From Dorea sp. CAG:317 (GTDB lineage Bacteria > Bacillota > Clostridia > Lachnospirales > Lachnospiraceae), in contig FR892653.1 in the NCBI GenBank assembly GCA_000433535.1, positions 32,819 through 49,151 of the forward strand: 16,333 bases of DNA. The letters are read 5' to 3'. Numbering within the stretch: position 1 is the first letter of the stretch; every line of letters starts with the position of its first letter. Of this stretch, positions 7,980 to 14,778 are shown in pieces. Below the pieces are notes generated by a model. It worked only from the letters and a program-made list of their open reading frames with translations, did no database searches and was not told where the DNA came from. The translations under genes were made by a program, and so were the position numbers.

Positions 7980-8007
7980 AAAAATCAAACAGAATTGTAA
8001 AATTCTG
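7980..8007 (-). terminator. Weak terminator/attenuator between the regulator and the sugar genes
   Basis: On the minus strand CAGAATT (8007-8001) and AATTCTG (7996-7990) form a 7-bp stem with a 4-nt loop, followed by TTTGATTTTTT. The stem is AT-rich, so termination would be partial. It could lower expression of the structural genes relative to the regulator. Confidence 0.4.
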
Positions 8008-8018
8008 CTTAATTTAGA

Positions 8019-9023
8019 TTAGCAACTGTTTCTAACTACTAACGCTGGTTGTAAAATAATAGATGTCCCTTTCATTTTTTCTCCACTACTGATGGCTTCC
8101 AATACTACCTGTATAGCATTAGTGCCCAGTTCTTTTGTAGGATTCTCTACAGTCGTTAAATGGGGATTAATAAAATTGGAAAAATAAATATTATCATATC
8201 CCACTACGCCTATTTGACTAGGGATATTTACTCCATATTTTTTTGCTGCCTCTAAGGCTCCCCACGCCATAATATCACTACTTACAAATACACCATATCG
8301 CTCCTCTACAGAATATTCCTGTAAAAACCGCTCCATTAAAGCATATCCTGAATCAAAAGTAAAATCTCCATAATATATTTTACAATTTTCTTTCGAAAGT
8401 CCATGTTTTTCCATTCCGGTCAAAAAGCCTTCCAGTCTCTTTCTTGCATTGGGGATCACTTCAACCTGCCCCATAAAACAGACATATTTCTTGTATCCCT
8501 TTTCAACAAAGTAATCAATGACCGATTCTGCTCCTATGCTATTATCTGCATAGACAAATGACATGTTGGCATTGGTTTTAAATGCCGGCCTATCCACAAT
8601 GACCATTGGAATATCCTTATACTTAATCAAATCAGCCTCTTTCATTTTAGGAGCAACATTGATAATACCGTCTACCCTTTTCTGCATAAAATTATTCAGA
8701 ATCTCTTTTTCTTTTTCTACCTTGTCATTTGAAATACACAACTGAATCTGATAATTCTTTTTACTGGCTGTTTTATAAATATATTTAACAGTCTCACTAA
8801 AGAACGGGTTAGTTATGTCAGGTACATGAACACCTATCTCATAAGACTTGTTAATCTTAAGGCTTCTTGCATAAGTATTAGGACTGTAATTTGTAGCCTC
8901 AATTACCTCCATTACTCTTTGTTCCAGTTCAGGACTAACATATTTCTTTTTAGTAAGCACATTTGAAACAGTAGCTGTAGAAACTTGTGCCCTTTTGGCA
9001 ATATCTTTTATGGTTACTTTCAT
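8019..9023 (-). CDS. LacI/GalR-family transcriptional regulator of the sugar operon
   Basis: This 334-residue protein has an N-terminal LacI helix-turn-helix (TIKDIAKRAQVSTATVSNVL, 4-23). The hinge helix follows with the conserved SPNTYARSLK (47-56). The rest is a periplasmic-binding-protein-like effector domain (IGVHVPDITNPFF, VDGIINVAP, VVIVDRP-like, GYDN). The effector domain resembles the sugar receptor encoded at the end of the operon, so it probably senses the same or a derived sugar. ATG 9023 has GAGGGAG upstream. The gene is first in the locus, under a strong promoter with an operator just downstream of it, and a second operator lies after the gene. Autoregulation and control of the whole operon are therefore inferred. 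Repression relieved by sugar is the usual mode in the family. Confidence 0.93.
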   Translation of the reverse strand: MKVTIKDIAKRAQVSTATVSNVLTKKKYVSPELEQRVMEVIEATNYSPNTYARSLKINKSYEIGVHVPDITNPFFSETVKYIYKTASKKNYQIQLCISNDKVEKEKEILNNFMQKRVDGIINVAPKMKEADLIKYKDIPMVIVDRPAFKTNANMSFVYADNSIGAESVIDYFVEKGYKKYVCFMGQVEVIPNARKRLEGFLTGMEKHGLSKENCKIYYGDFTFDSGYALMERFLQEYSVEERYGVFVSSDIMAWGALEAAKKYGVNIPSQIGVVGYDNIYFSNFINPHLTTVENPTKELGTNAIQVVLEAISSGEKMKGTSIILQPALVVRNSC

Positions 9024-9039
9024 CGCTCCCTCTTTTCAG

Positions 9040-9051
9040 TTAATCGATTAA
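9040..9051. promoter_or_regulatory. Perfect LacI-family operator palindrome
   Basis: TTAATCGATTAA is a perfect 12-bp palindrome with the central CG of LacI-family operators. It lies from about +5 to +16 relative to the start expected from the promoter at 9063-9091, so a bound repressor would block initiation or early elongation. Confidence 0.7.
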
Positions 9052-9062
9052 TTCTTTTCTTC

Positions 9063-9091
9063 ATAATACTTCCAAGAAATGAATTTGTCAA
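9063..9091 (-). promoter_or_regulatory. Strong sigma-A promoter of the regulator/sugar operon
   Basis: On the minus strand TTGACA (9091-9086) is followed after exactly 17 nt by TATTAT (9068-9063). The -35 box is consensus and the -10 box is one base off. Transcription should start near 9056, giving a leader of about 33 nt before the regulator ATG. Confidence 0.85.
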
Positions 9092-9094
9092 TAG

Positions 9095-9117
9095 ATTTAT
9101 GTGATTTTCGCATAAAT
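9095..9117. repeat. Inverted repeat directly upstream of the operon promoter
   Basis: ATTTATG (9095-9101) and CATAAAT (9111-9117) form a 7-bp inverted repeat with a 9-nt spacer. It ends 3 nt from the -35 box. It could be an activator site, or part of the end of the preceding DUF2130 gene transcript. It is AT-rich and may be chance. Confidence 0.3.
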
Positions 9118-9136
9118 TTTCTGATTTTTTCTTTTT

Positions 9137-10357
9137 TTAATTCAGTTCCTCAAACATCTCCCTCACGGCAGGTGCATTTTTCGTCAGCTTTTTAATACTT
9201 AAATCATCCGCTTTATTATTTGCCAGACGAAGATTATTTTCCGATGAAAGGAGCGCATCTTTCGTCTTTTGCAAATGCGTGATCGTCTTATCAATCTCAT
9301 CAATCGCTGTCTTAAATCGATCACTTGCAATCCGATAATTTCTTGCAAAGCCTTCTTTGAACGCATTCATGTTCTCTTCAAAATGCAAGATATCAATCTG
9401 TTGATTTTTCACTACCTGAAGTTCCTGCTTATATTGCAGCGAGTTAAGAGCCGCATTCCGAAGCAGCGTAATCATCGGAATGAAAAACTGCGGACGAATC
9501 ACATACATCTTCTCGTATTTATAAGATACATCTACGATTCCATTATTATATAATTCGTTGTCGATTTCAAGAAGCGATACCAAAACTGCGTACTCGCAGT
9601 TTTTCTGTCTTCTGTCTTTGTCCAGTTCCTTGAAGAAATCTTCGTTTTTATGTTTTGTGGCGGTCTCATCCATCTCATTTTTCATTTCAAACATAATTGA
9701 AATAAACTCTGTTCCGTCTGCTCCTGCCTCTCTGAAAATAAAGTCTCCCTTGCTTCCGCTCCTGGCATCGTTATCTTTTTCAAAATACGCATTCGGAAAT
9801 GCCGTCATACGAATGGAATTAAACTGGTTCAAGCAATGCTGTTCTAAACTCTCGCCAACCATTTTCGTAGACTGACGCGCTTTAAAGTCCTTGTAATATT
9901 CAATCTGCTCATCCTTTAATTTCAGTCGATCTTCATACTGGGTCTTCATAGACTGCTCTCTTAATTTGCTCTGCGCCTCTGTATTGGAAATCTCTCCCTT
10001 CAGTCTGGTAATCTCTGTCTGCTTCTCTGACAGCTCTTTTTCTTTTTGCTGTACGGCTTTTGAAACTGCCAGTTCTCTCTCTGTCTTCTCTCCGGCAATC
10101 TGCATTCTGAGTTGCTCAATTATCCGCTCTTTTTCTGCCAGTTCTGAAGCCTTGGATGTAATGACTTCTCCCAGTTTTTTCTCCTGTTCCATTCTGACAA
10201 GTTGTACATCCGTTTTCTTTTTCTCTTCCAGATCTTTGGCGCGATATTCTAATTCCTTTTTAAACTCCTCATCCCTCACCTGTCGTAAGATCTGCGCATA
10301 TTCTGATTCATCTACCTGAAAGACGGTTCCGCAATTGGGACATTTTATTTCCTGCAT
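9137..10357 (-). CDS. DUF2130 domain protein: zinc-ribbon-like motif, long coiled coil, nuclease-like core
   Basis: This protein of about 406 residues matches the DUF2130 family. Its order is a CPNC motif (residues 6-9), then a highly charged E/K/Q-rich coiled coil (about 20-165). A globular domain (about 165-310) and a second helical stretch to the end follow. The globular part has conserved acidic residues in GESLEQ (E169), KGDFIFR (D205) and MFEMKNE (E224-x-K226), which fits the E/D/ExK layout of PD-(D/E)XK nuclease folds. That fold assignment is my inference. The gene starts 15-18 nt after the DUF1667 gene. GTG 10360 and ATG 10357 are both possible, with AAAGGA 9 or 12 nt upstream. No terminator is visible after it. 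Its role is unknown, and DNA processing or repair is only a suggestion. Confidence 0.85.
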   Translation of the reverse strand: MQEIKCPNCGTVFQVDESEYAQILRQVRDEEFKKELEYRAKDLEEKKKTDVQLVRMEQEKKLGEVITSKASELAEKERIIEQLRMQIAGEKTERELAVSKAVQQKEKELSEKQTEITRLKGEISNTEAQSKLREQSMKTQYEDRLKLKDEQIEYYKDFKARQSTKMVGESLEQHCLNQFNSIRMTAFPNAYFEKDNDARSGSKGDFIFREAGADGTEFISIMFEMKNEMDETATKHKNEDFFKELDKDRRQKNCEYAVLVSLLEIDNELYNNGIVDVSYKYEKMYVIRPQFFIPMITLLRNAALNSLQYKQELQVVKNQQIDILHFEENMNAFKEGFARNYRIASDRFKTAIDEIDKTITHLQKTKDALLSSENNLRLANNKADDLSIKKLTKNAPAVREMFEELN

Positions 10358-10375
10358 CACTCACTGCTATCCTTT

Positions 10376-10738
10376 CTAACATTCTACATTTCTTGTCGCG
10401 ACAATATCCACTCCTGTTTCTGCTACATTTTTGAGAATTACATCTCCAATGTGTACCGGCGCCGTAATTTCTATTCCCTTTAATGCCTCTATGCAGGCAA
10501 AAATCTTCTCTTTCGGAATGTCCTCTTTTGTTTTTACTGACACCGTACCGGAGGTTCCATTTACGACCTTCACAGTTGTCGTAACAATTCTCGTAGGATT
10601 CGTCACTTCCTTACGCGCATAGACTTCTCCGCGTCTGCATGTATTGCCGCTTACGCAAGTCACATGACTGCCATCCATCTCTACCTTCAGGGAACACCCT
10701 ACCGGACAGTTAATACAAGTCAGATTTTTGATCTCCAT
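10376..10738 (-). CDS. DUF1667 cysteine-rich protein, third component of the GlpAB-like set
   Basis: This is a small 120-residue protein with cysteines C8, C11, C15, C28 and C34 near its N-terminus (LTCINCPVGC, then VTCVSGNTCRRG). The pattern suggests that it binds an iron-sulfur cluster or another metal. DUF1667 proteins are commonly encoded behind a GlpA-like and a GlpB-like flavoprotein in Clostridia. There they are thought to replace the iron-sulfur subunit GlpC in electron transfer (established as a gene-neighbourhood pattern; the function is inferred). ATG 10738 lies 3 nt after the stop of the preceding oxidoreductase gene, and its GAGGAGG is inside that gene, so coupling is likely. The C-terminal half has no cysteines until the last residue. 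Confidence 0.88.
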   Translation of the reverse strand: MEIKNLTCINCPVGCSLKVEMDGSHVTCVSGNTCRRGEVYARKEVTNPTRIVTTTVKVVNGTSGTVSVKTKEDIPKEKIFACIEALKGIEITAPVHIGDVILKNVAETGVDIVATRNVEC

Positions 10739-10741
10739 ATT

Positions 10742-12010
10742 CTATGCCTCCTCAATCTTTATCGTTATTGTGTCAAGATTCGGATATTTGAGAAGCTCTT
10801 CTTTGCTCAGCTTAATTTCCTCCATCTCACCGGGAGCAACAATCTGTCTCTTTCTATGAAGCACTCTCTCCTCATCAAAATATACACTGATATAACAATT
10901 CTGGTAGACCTTTCCCACGCGAAAGCGAACGGTCAGTTTCTCATCCATCCGCATTGGATTAATTGTCTCCGGCACCGTATATCGGACACCCTCCAATGGA
11001 CGCAGTTTAATCTTTCTCCCCTGTTCGCTTGCGCTTTCTCCTTCTTGTACATACATTGCCGTATTCTTGCCCGCTGCCGCCGCTTCTTCTGACACAAAGT
11101 CTACAAGATCATGTACATGCAATACATTTCCACAGGCAAATACACCTTCGATACTTGTTTCCAGTCTCTCATTGACCTTCGGACCCGACGTAATCGGATT
11201 GAGTTCTACTCCCATACTGCCGGAAATCTCATTTTCCGGAATCAAACCTACGGAAAGCAGCAATGTGTCACAGGAATAAAATTCTTCCGTCCCCTTAATT
11301 GGTCTTCTGTTCTCATCTACTTCTGCCAATGTCACGCCTTCTACCCGTTCTTTCCCTTTAATATCAATCACGGTATGGCTTAACTTCAACGGAATTTTAT
11401 AATCATCAAGGCATTGAACAATATTTCTCTTTAACCCTCCGGAATATGGCATAAGCTCTGCCACGACTTTCACTTTCGCACCTTCCAGAGTCATACGCCT
11501 TGCCATAATAAGTCCGATATCACCGGAACCAAGAATTACAACCTCCCGCCCCGGAAGAAATCCTTCCATATTTACCAGCCTCTGTGCTGTTCCTGCCGAA
11601 TAAATTCCTGCCGGACGATATCCCGGAATATTTAATGCCCCTCTGGATCGTTCTCTACATCCCATTGCCAAAATAATTGCTTTTGCCTGAATCTCAAACA
11701 TTCCCTCTTCCCGATTCATGGCGGTCACTCTTTTATCACGGCTTACATCCATCACCATTGTATTTAATTTATATTCGATATTATATGACTTTACCTGTCC
11801 GATAAACCGGTCTGCATATTCTGGTCCTGTCAATTCTTCCTGAAATGTATGAAGACCAAATCCATTATGGATACACTGATTTAAAATCCCCCCAAGTTCC
11901 CGGTCTCTTTCGAGGATTAAAATGCGTTCAATCCCCTGCTTCTTTGCAGCTACCGCCGCAGCCATTCCTGCCGGGCCGCCTCCAATAATTACAATATCAT
12001 ATACTTTCAT
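10742..12010 (-). CDS. FAD/NAD(P)-dependent oxidoreductase, GlpB-like partner
   Basis: This is a 422-residue two-dinucleotide-fold flavoprotein. The FAD motif is GGGPAG (10-15), and the second Rossmann motif is in VVILGSGDIGLIMARR near 160. The GCRERSRGALNIPGYRPAG segment and the C-terminal FAD-contact region VFACGNVLHVHDLVDF are typical of the oxidoreductases paired with GlpA-like proteins. There is no redox CxxC pair as in thioredoxin reductase. It probably passes electrons between the partner flavoprotein and a soluble or membrane acceptor. I start at ATG 12010, with GGAGG 9 nt upstream; an ATG three codons earlier directly abuts the ribosome site. It lies 14 nt after the first gene and 3 nt before the DUF1667 gene. 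Confidence 0.9.
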   Translation of the reverse strand: MKVYDIVIIGGGPAGMAAAVAAKKQGIERILILERDRELGGILNQCIHNGFGLHTFQEELTGPEYADRFIGQVKSYNIEYKLNTMVMDVSRDKRVTAMNREEGMFEIQAKAIILAMGCRERSRGALNIPGYRPAGIYSAGTAQRLVNMEGFLPGREVVILGSGDIGLIMARRMTLEGAKVKVVAELMPYSGGLKRNIVQCLDDYKIPLKLSHTVIDIKGKERVEGVTLAEVDENRRPIKGTEEFYSCDTLLLSVGLIPENEISGSMGVELNPITSGPKVNERLETSIEGVFACGNVLHVHDLVDFVSEEAAAAGKNTAMYVQEGESASEQGRKIKLRPLEGVRYTVPETINPMRMDEKLTVRFRVGKVYQNCYISVYFDEERVLHRKRQIVAPGEMEEIKLSKEELLKYPNLDTITIKIEEA

Positions 12011-12024
12011 ATCTGGCATCCTCC

Positions 12025-13464
12025 CTATAACTGATCCTTATTTTTGCCTACAATAATCTGGGATTTCCCGCCTGATTTTGTAATCTCATCGATATTGATT
12101 CCGCGTTCTCTCGCAAGAATTTCCATTGTTTTCGGTGAACAAAAGCCTGATTGGCAACGCCCCATTCCCGCTCTTGTTCTTCTTTTTATACCATCTAATG
12201 ATTTTGCTCCCAGCGGGCGCTTGATCGCATCTATGATTTCCCCTTCTGTAATCATTTCACAGCGACAGATTATATTTCCATACGCAGGATGTTCCTTGAT
12301 CAGATCATTTCGCTCTTCCATAGAGAGCATCTTCGGATCAAGAATCCCTTTTCTTCGGGAAATAAAGTCAGACTTCTCTTCTAGCCCCATCTTGTCCTTC
12401 AAAATGTCCGCCACCATTTCCCCGATTGCCGGACAGCTGGTAAGTCCCGGAGACTCAATCCCTGCACAGTCGATAAAGCCTTCGGCATCTTCCACTTCCC
12501 CAATAATGAAATCACCGTTGTCTTCATGCGCACGAAGACCTGCAAACGAAGTAATCACCTGTCTGATAGGAAGATTCTTCACATTTAATCCGGCTTTTCC
12601 GATCACTTCCTCTAAACCGGCCTGTGTTGTATTGCACCCTTCTTTGTCTTCAATGTCAATAGCTGTCGGTCCAAGCAAAAGATTTCCGTGAACCGTAGGC
12701 GTCACTAATATCCCTTTTCCCAATTTCCCGGGAAGTGCAAAAATCGTCCGCCCCACATGAGCCCCGGCGGTCTTGTCCAAGAGACAATAGTCCCCTCTTC
12801 TCGGAGTAATATGAATCTTCTTTTCACTTACCATATTATGAAATTGATCTGCATAGACACCCGCCGCATTTACGACATAACGAGTATACAAAACTCCCTG
12901 ACTCGTCTCAAGTGTATAACCTTCTTCTGTTTTTTGAATCCGTTTCACTTCCGTATCAAATTGAAATTCCACACCATTTTCATAAGCATTCTCCGCCAAA
13001 GCAAGATTTAAGCCAAATGGGCAGACAATTCCGGCTGTCGGCGCATACAGAGCTGCTGTCACATCATCTGCAAGATTTGGTTCTAATTCTAATGCCTCCT
13101 GCTTATTTAGAAGCTTAAGCTCTTGAACTCCATTTGCAATTCCCCGTTCATAAAGCTCTTGAAGCTTGGAAAACTCGTCATCTTCCCTGCATATAGCGAG
13201 AGAACCTCTTCTTTGAAATGGGAAATCCAACTCTTCTGCAAGTTTCCCCATCCTTTCATTTCCTCTTACATTTAACTTTGCCTTCAGCGAGCCGATTTCC
13301 GCATCATAGCCGGCATGCACGATTCCGCTGTTTGCTTTCGAAGTTCCACAGCATACATCTTCTTCCCGCTCCACCACGCATACTTTTGCCTTATAACGTG
13401 AAAGCTCACGCGCTGCTGCTGTTCCGGTCACTCCGCCTCCAATGATTACCACATCATACCTCAT
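12025..13464 (-). CDS. GlpA-like FAD-dependent dehydrogenase with C-terminal BFD [2Fe-2S] domain
   Basis: This 479-residue protein has a DAO-fold flavoprotein domain (about 1-370). Its FAD motif is GGGVTG (9-14), and the segment GTSKANSGIVHAGYD is characteristic of glycerol-3-phosphate dehydrogenase and L-2-hydroxyglutarate oxidase relatives. The C-terminal BFD-like domain has four cysteines, C400, C402, C437 and C442 (CRC and CQSGFC), for a [2Fe-2S] cluster. The expected role is anaerobic oxidation of glycerol 3-phosphate to dihydroxyacetone phosphate, but the substrate is not proven because no glpK or glpF is nearby. I start at ATG 13464, with AAAGGAG at 7 nt; the frame is open to 13485. 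It is the first gene of the operon under the promoter at 13533-13541. Confidence 0.9.
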   Translation of the reverse strand: MRYDVVIIGGGVTGTAAARELSRYKAKVCVVEREEDVCCGTSKANSGIVHAGYDAEIGSLKAKLNVRGNERMGKLAEELDFPFQRRGSLAICREDDEFSKLQELYERGIANGVQELKLLNKQEALELEPNLADDVTAALYAPTAGIVCPFGLNLALAENAYENGVEFQFDTEVKRIQKTEEGYTLETSQGVLYTRYVVNAAGVYADQFHNMVSEKKIHITPRRGDYCLLDKTAGAHVGRTIFALPGKLGKGILVTPTVHGNLLLGPTAIDIEDKEGCNTTQAGLEEVIGKAGLNVKNLPIRQVITSFAGLRAHEDNGDFIIGEVEDAEGFIDCAGIESPGLTSCPAIGEMVADILKDKMGLEEKSDFISRRKGILDPKMLSMEERNDLIKEHPAYGNIICRCEMITEGEIIDAIKRPLGAKSLDGIKRRTRAGMGRCQSGFCSPKTMEILARERGINIDEITKSGGKSQIIVGKNKDQL

Positions 13465-13532
13465 ACAAATACTCCTTTGCATCAAATAATATATTTGTAT
13501 ATCTCATAACTGTCTATCAGTCATTTTTTGTA

Positions 13533-13541
13533 ATTATAACA
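13533..13541 (-). promoter_or_regulatory. Extended -10 promoter of the GlpA-like operon
   Basis: On the minus strand TGTTATAAT contains a perfect TATAAT (13538-13533) with the TG of an extended -10. The -35 region is poor, which is common for extended -10 promoters or activator-dependent ones. The start should be near 13526, giving a leader of about 60 nt. Confidence 0.7.
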
Positions 13542-13566
13542 TATCCCATGCAAAAAAGCGGCAGAA

Positions 13567-13580
13567 ATATAAATTTATAT
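13567..13580. repeat. 14-bp AT palindrome upstream of the GlpA-like promoter
   Basis: ATATAAATTTATAT is a perfect 14-bp palindrome, roughly -41 to -54 from the predicted start. The position suits an activator site, but its pure A/T content makes chance or DNA bending plausible. Confidence 0.35.
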
Positions 13581-13586
13581 GAGCAC

Positions 13587-13608
13587 TTTACGAAAAAAAT
13601 TTACGAAA
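13587..13608. repeat. Short direct repeat across the end of the FUSC gene
   Basis: TTTACGAAA occurs at 13587-13595 and 13600-13608, and the second copy covers the FUSC stop codon. It may be a local duplication. No hairpin with a T-run, and so no proper terminator, was found here. Confidence 0.4.
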
Positions 13609-14595
13609 GTAATTCTTTGGAAACTTTCTGTCTGGTAAATATTTCCATTACTTTGTCAAATAACGGTACATATAAAAATACAAATGCTACTGCAAATCCG
13701 TTGTTCACAATTCGAAGCAGCATTGCTGCGTTCATTCCATATATCCCCATGGCAAGCCCCAACGCACCGAAGGAGTTAAAAATCGTCTGCCATCTATATG
13801 TTGCGGAAAATCCAACACAGCCTAATACATTTCCCATAAAACGGTAAAACGTATGACTCCTTCTTCTTATTGCATCACTTGGATGAATCACAGACATTGC
13901 TGCAATTCCTATCCACATCACCCTCGGAAGTCCGCCAAGCCGTCCCAGAAGCATGGCAAGACTTACACCTAATGAAACTTTGATATGCCATCTTGTCTCT
14001 GACGCATTTACACTAACTGCGGAAATAACATCTTTCAATCTGTCTGTGTGACTAATATGTCGGTGATTTCGATATAAGCACAGCGCAATCCAAAGTCCTC
14101 CGATTGCTAACGCAATCACTCTTTTGATATATAAATCTCCTGTTACATCATTTCCATACAGCAATAGATAAGAAAGTAAAAATGTGGAATGATTAAAAAA
14201 CGTACCTCATAACAACCAAATACCGTCATTAAAAGCATGCATAAGAAATTAACAAGTGCACCCCAAAACATGCCAACCTGATTTGCAAGATGCGGACCAA
14301 GCATCAATACTAAAAACATGCCAAACATCACATAACTGCTCTGCTTGACATCATATCCAAGATTCACCTTTCGAAAAGCTAACAAAGCTAAAAGAATCGC
14401 CACGCCGACAACGCTATTTTCATTACCGAAAATCATAGAAACTGCTGTCACAAAAAGAAAGCAAAATGCGACTGTCAGTATAATCTTAAACAAAAACACG
14501 CCCTCGTGATAGCATTTTTCCTTTGTAGAGTTACTTTCACTGATCAGCTTCTTAGAGCCTGCCTGATTTAATTGAAGTTCCTGATAAAAAGTCAA
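13601..14595 (-). pseudogene. FUSC-family membrane protein (aromatic acid exporter-like), frameshifted
   Basis: Two overlapping frames, 14595-14143 and 14164-13601, together read as one FUSC-family membrane protein. The first part holds the cytoplasmic N-terminus (FYQELQLNQAGSK) and several membrane helices. The second starts in YLLLYGNDVTGD and contains RNHRH, TRWHIKVSLGVSLAML, MWIGIAAMSV and FSATYRWQTIFNSFGAL, all familiar FUSC segments. The frames join if the run of six T at 14200-14195 gains one T, restoring VRFFNHSTFLLSYLLLYG. Here the run reads CGT-TTT-TTA, which happens to be an in-frame T-TTT-TTA slippery heptamer. About 30 residues also seem to be missing between GNVLG and VGFSATY compared with relatives as I remember them. 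The start is TTG 14595, with AAAGGAGGA at 7 nt. Members export aromatic or weak acids; this copy is probably inactive unless frameshifting occurs. Confidence 0.8.
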
Positions 14596-14615
14596 TATAA
14601 TTCCTCCTTTATTAC

Positions 14616-14653
14616 AAAAAAAAGCGTAGAATCAGCCTAAATTCTACGCTTTT
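14616..14653 (-). terminator. Terminator/attenuator in the FUSC leader
   Basis: On the minus strand AAAGCGTAGAAT (14652-14641) pairs perfectly over 12 bp with ATTCTACGCTTT (14632-14621). The loop is 8 nt and a run of eight T (14623-14616) follows. It ends only about 20 nt before the TTG start and directly before the ribosome site. It lies downstream of the FUSC promoter, so it would stop most transcripts unless something prevents it from forming. Confidence 0.85.
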
Positions 14654-14663
14654 CGCTGCGTTA

Positions 14664-14681
14664 TCAACAATGAATCCTCAT
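14664..14681 (-). other. Possible five-codon leader ORF (MRIHC) in the FUSC leader
   Basis: ATG at 14681 reads M-R-I-H-C and stops at TGA (14666-14664), about 10 nt before the terminator stem. The ATG lies in a small hairpin (CAATGA with TCATTG, 14668-14683). No ribosome site is visible before it, so translation is uncertain. Short ORFs placed this way control some resistance genes by ribosome stalling. Confidence 0.3.
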
Positions 14682-14705
14682 TGATTATGTAATTATCAAG
14701 ACAAG

Positions 14706-14735
14706 ATTTTAGCAAATGTTATCAGCGGATGTCAA
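14706..14735 (-). promoter_or_regulatory. Sigma-A promoter of the FUSC gene
   Basis: On the minus strand TTGACA (14735-14730) is followed after 18 nt by TAAAAT (14711-14706). The start should be near 14699, so the leader runs about 80 nt to the terminator. The spacer contains TGATAAC, a motif repeated further into the leader. Confidence 0.8.
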
Positions 14736-14778
14736 GAGATAAAATAGTGACATTATAAAAATGTTCCACCCCAATGTA

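Noticed and set aside
7970..7992. CTGTTT/AAACAG inverted repeat as a catabolite (cre) site
   Set aside because: It lacks the central CG and the TGAAA-type arms of a cre box. It is kept only as a note beside the operator.
12044..12691. Long plus-strand open frame of 215 codons
   Set aside because: It is antisense to the well-supported GlpA-like gene, has low-complexity Ser/Pro-rich content and matches no family.
14739..14767. ACATT/AATGT hairpin after the second unknown frame
   Set aside because: The stem is only 5 bp and no T-run follows in the direction of the gene, so I do not call it a terminator.
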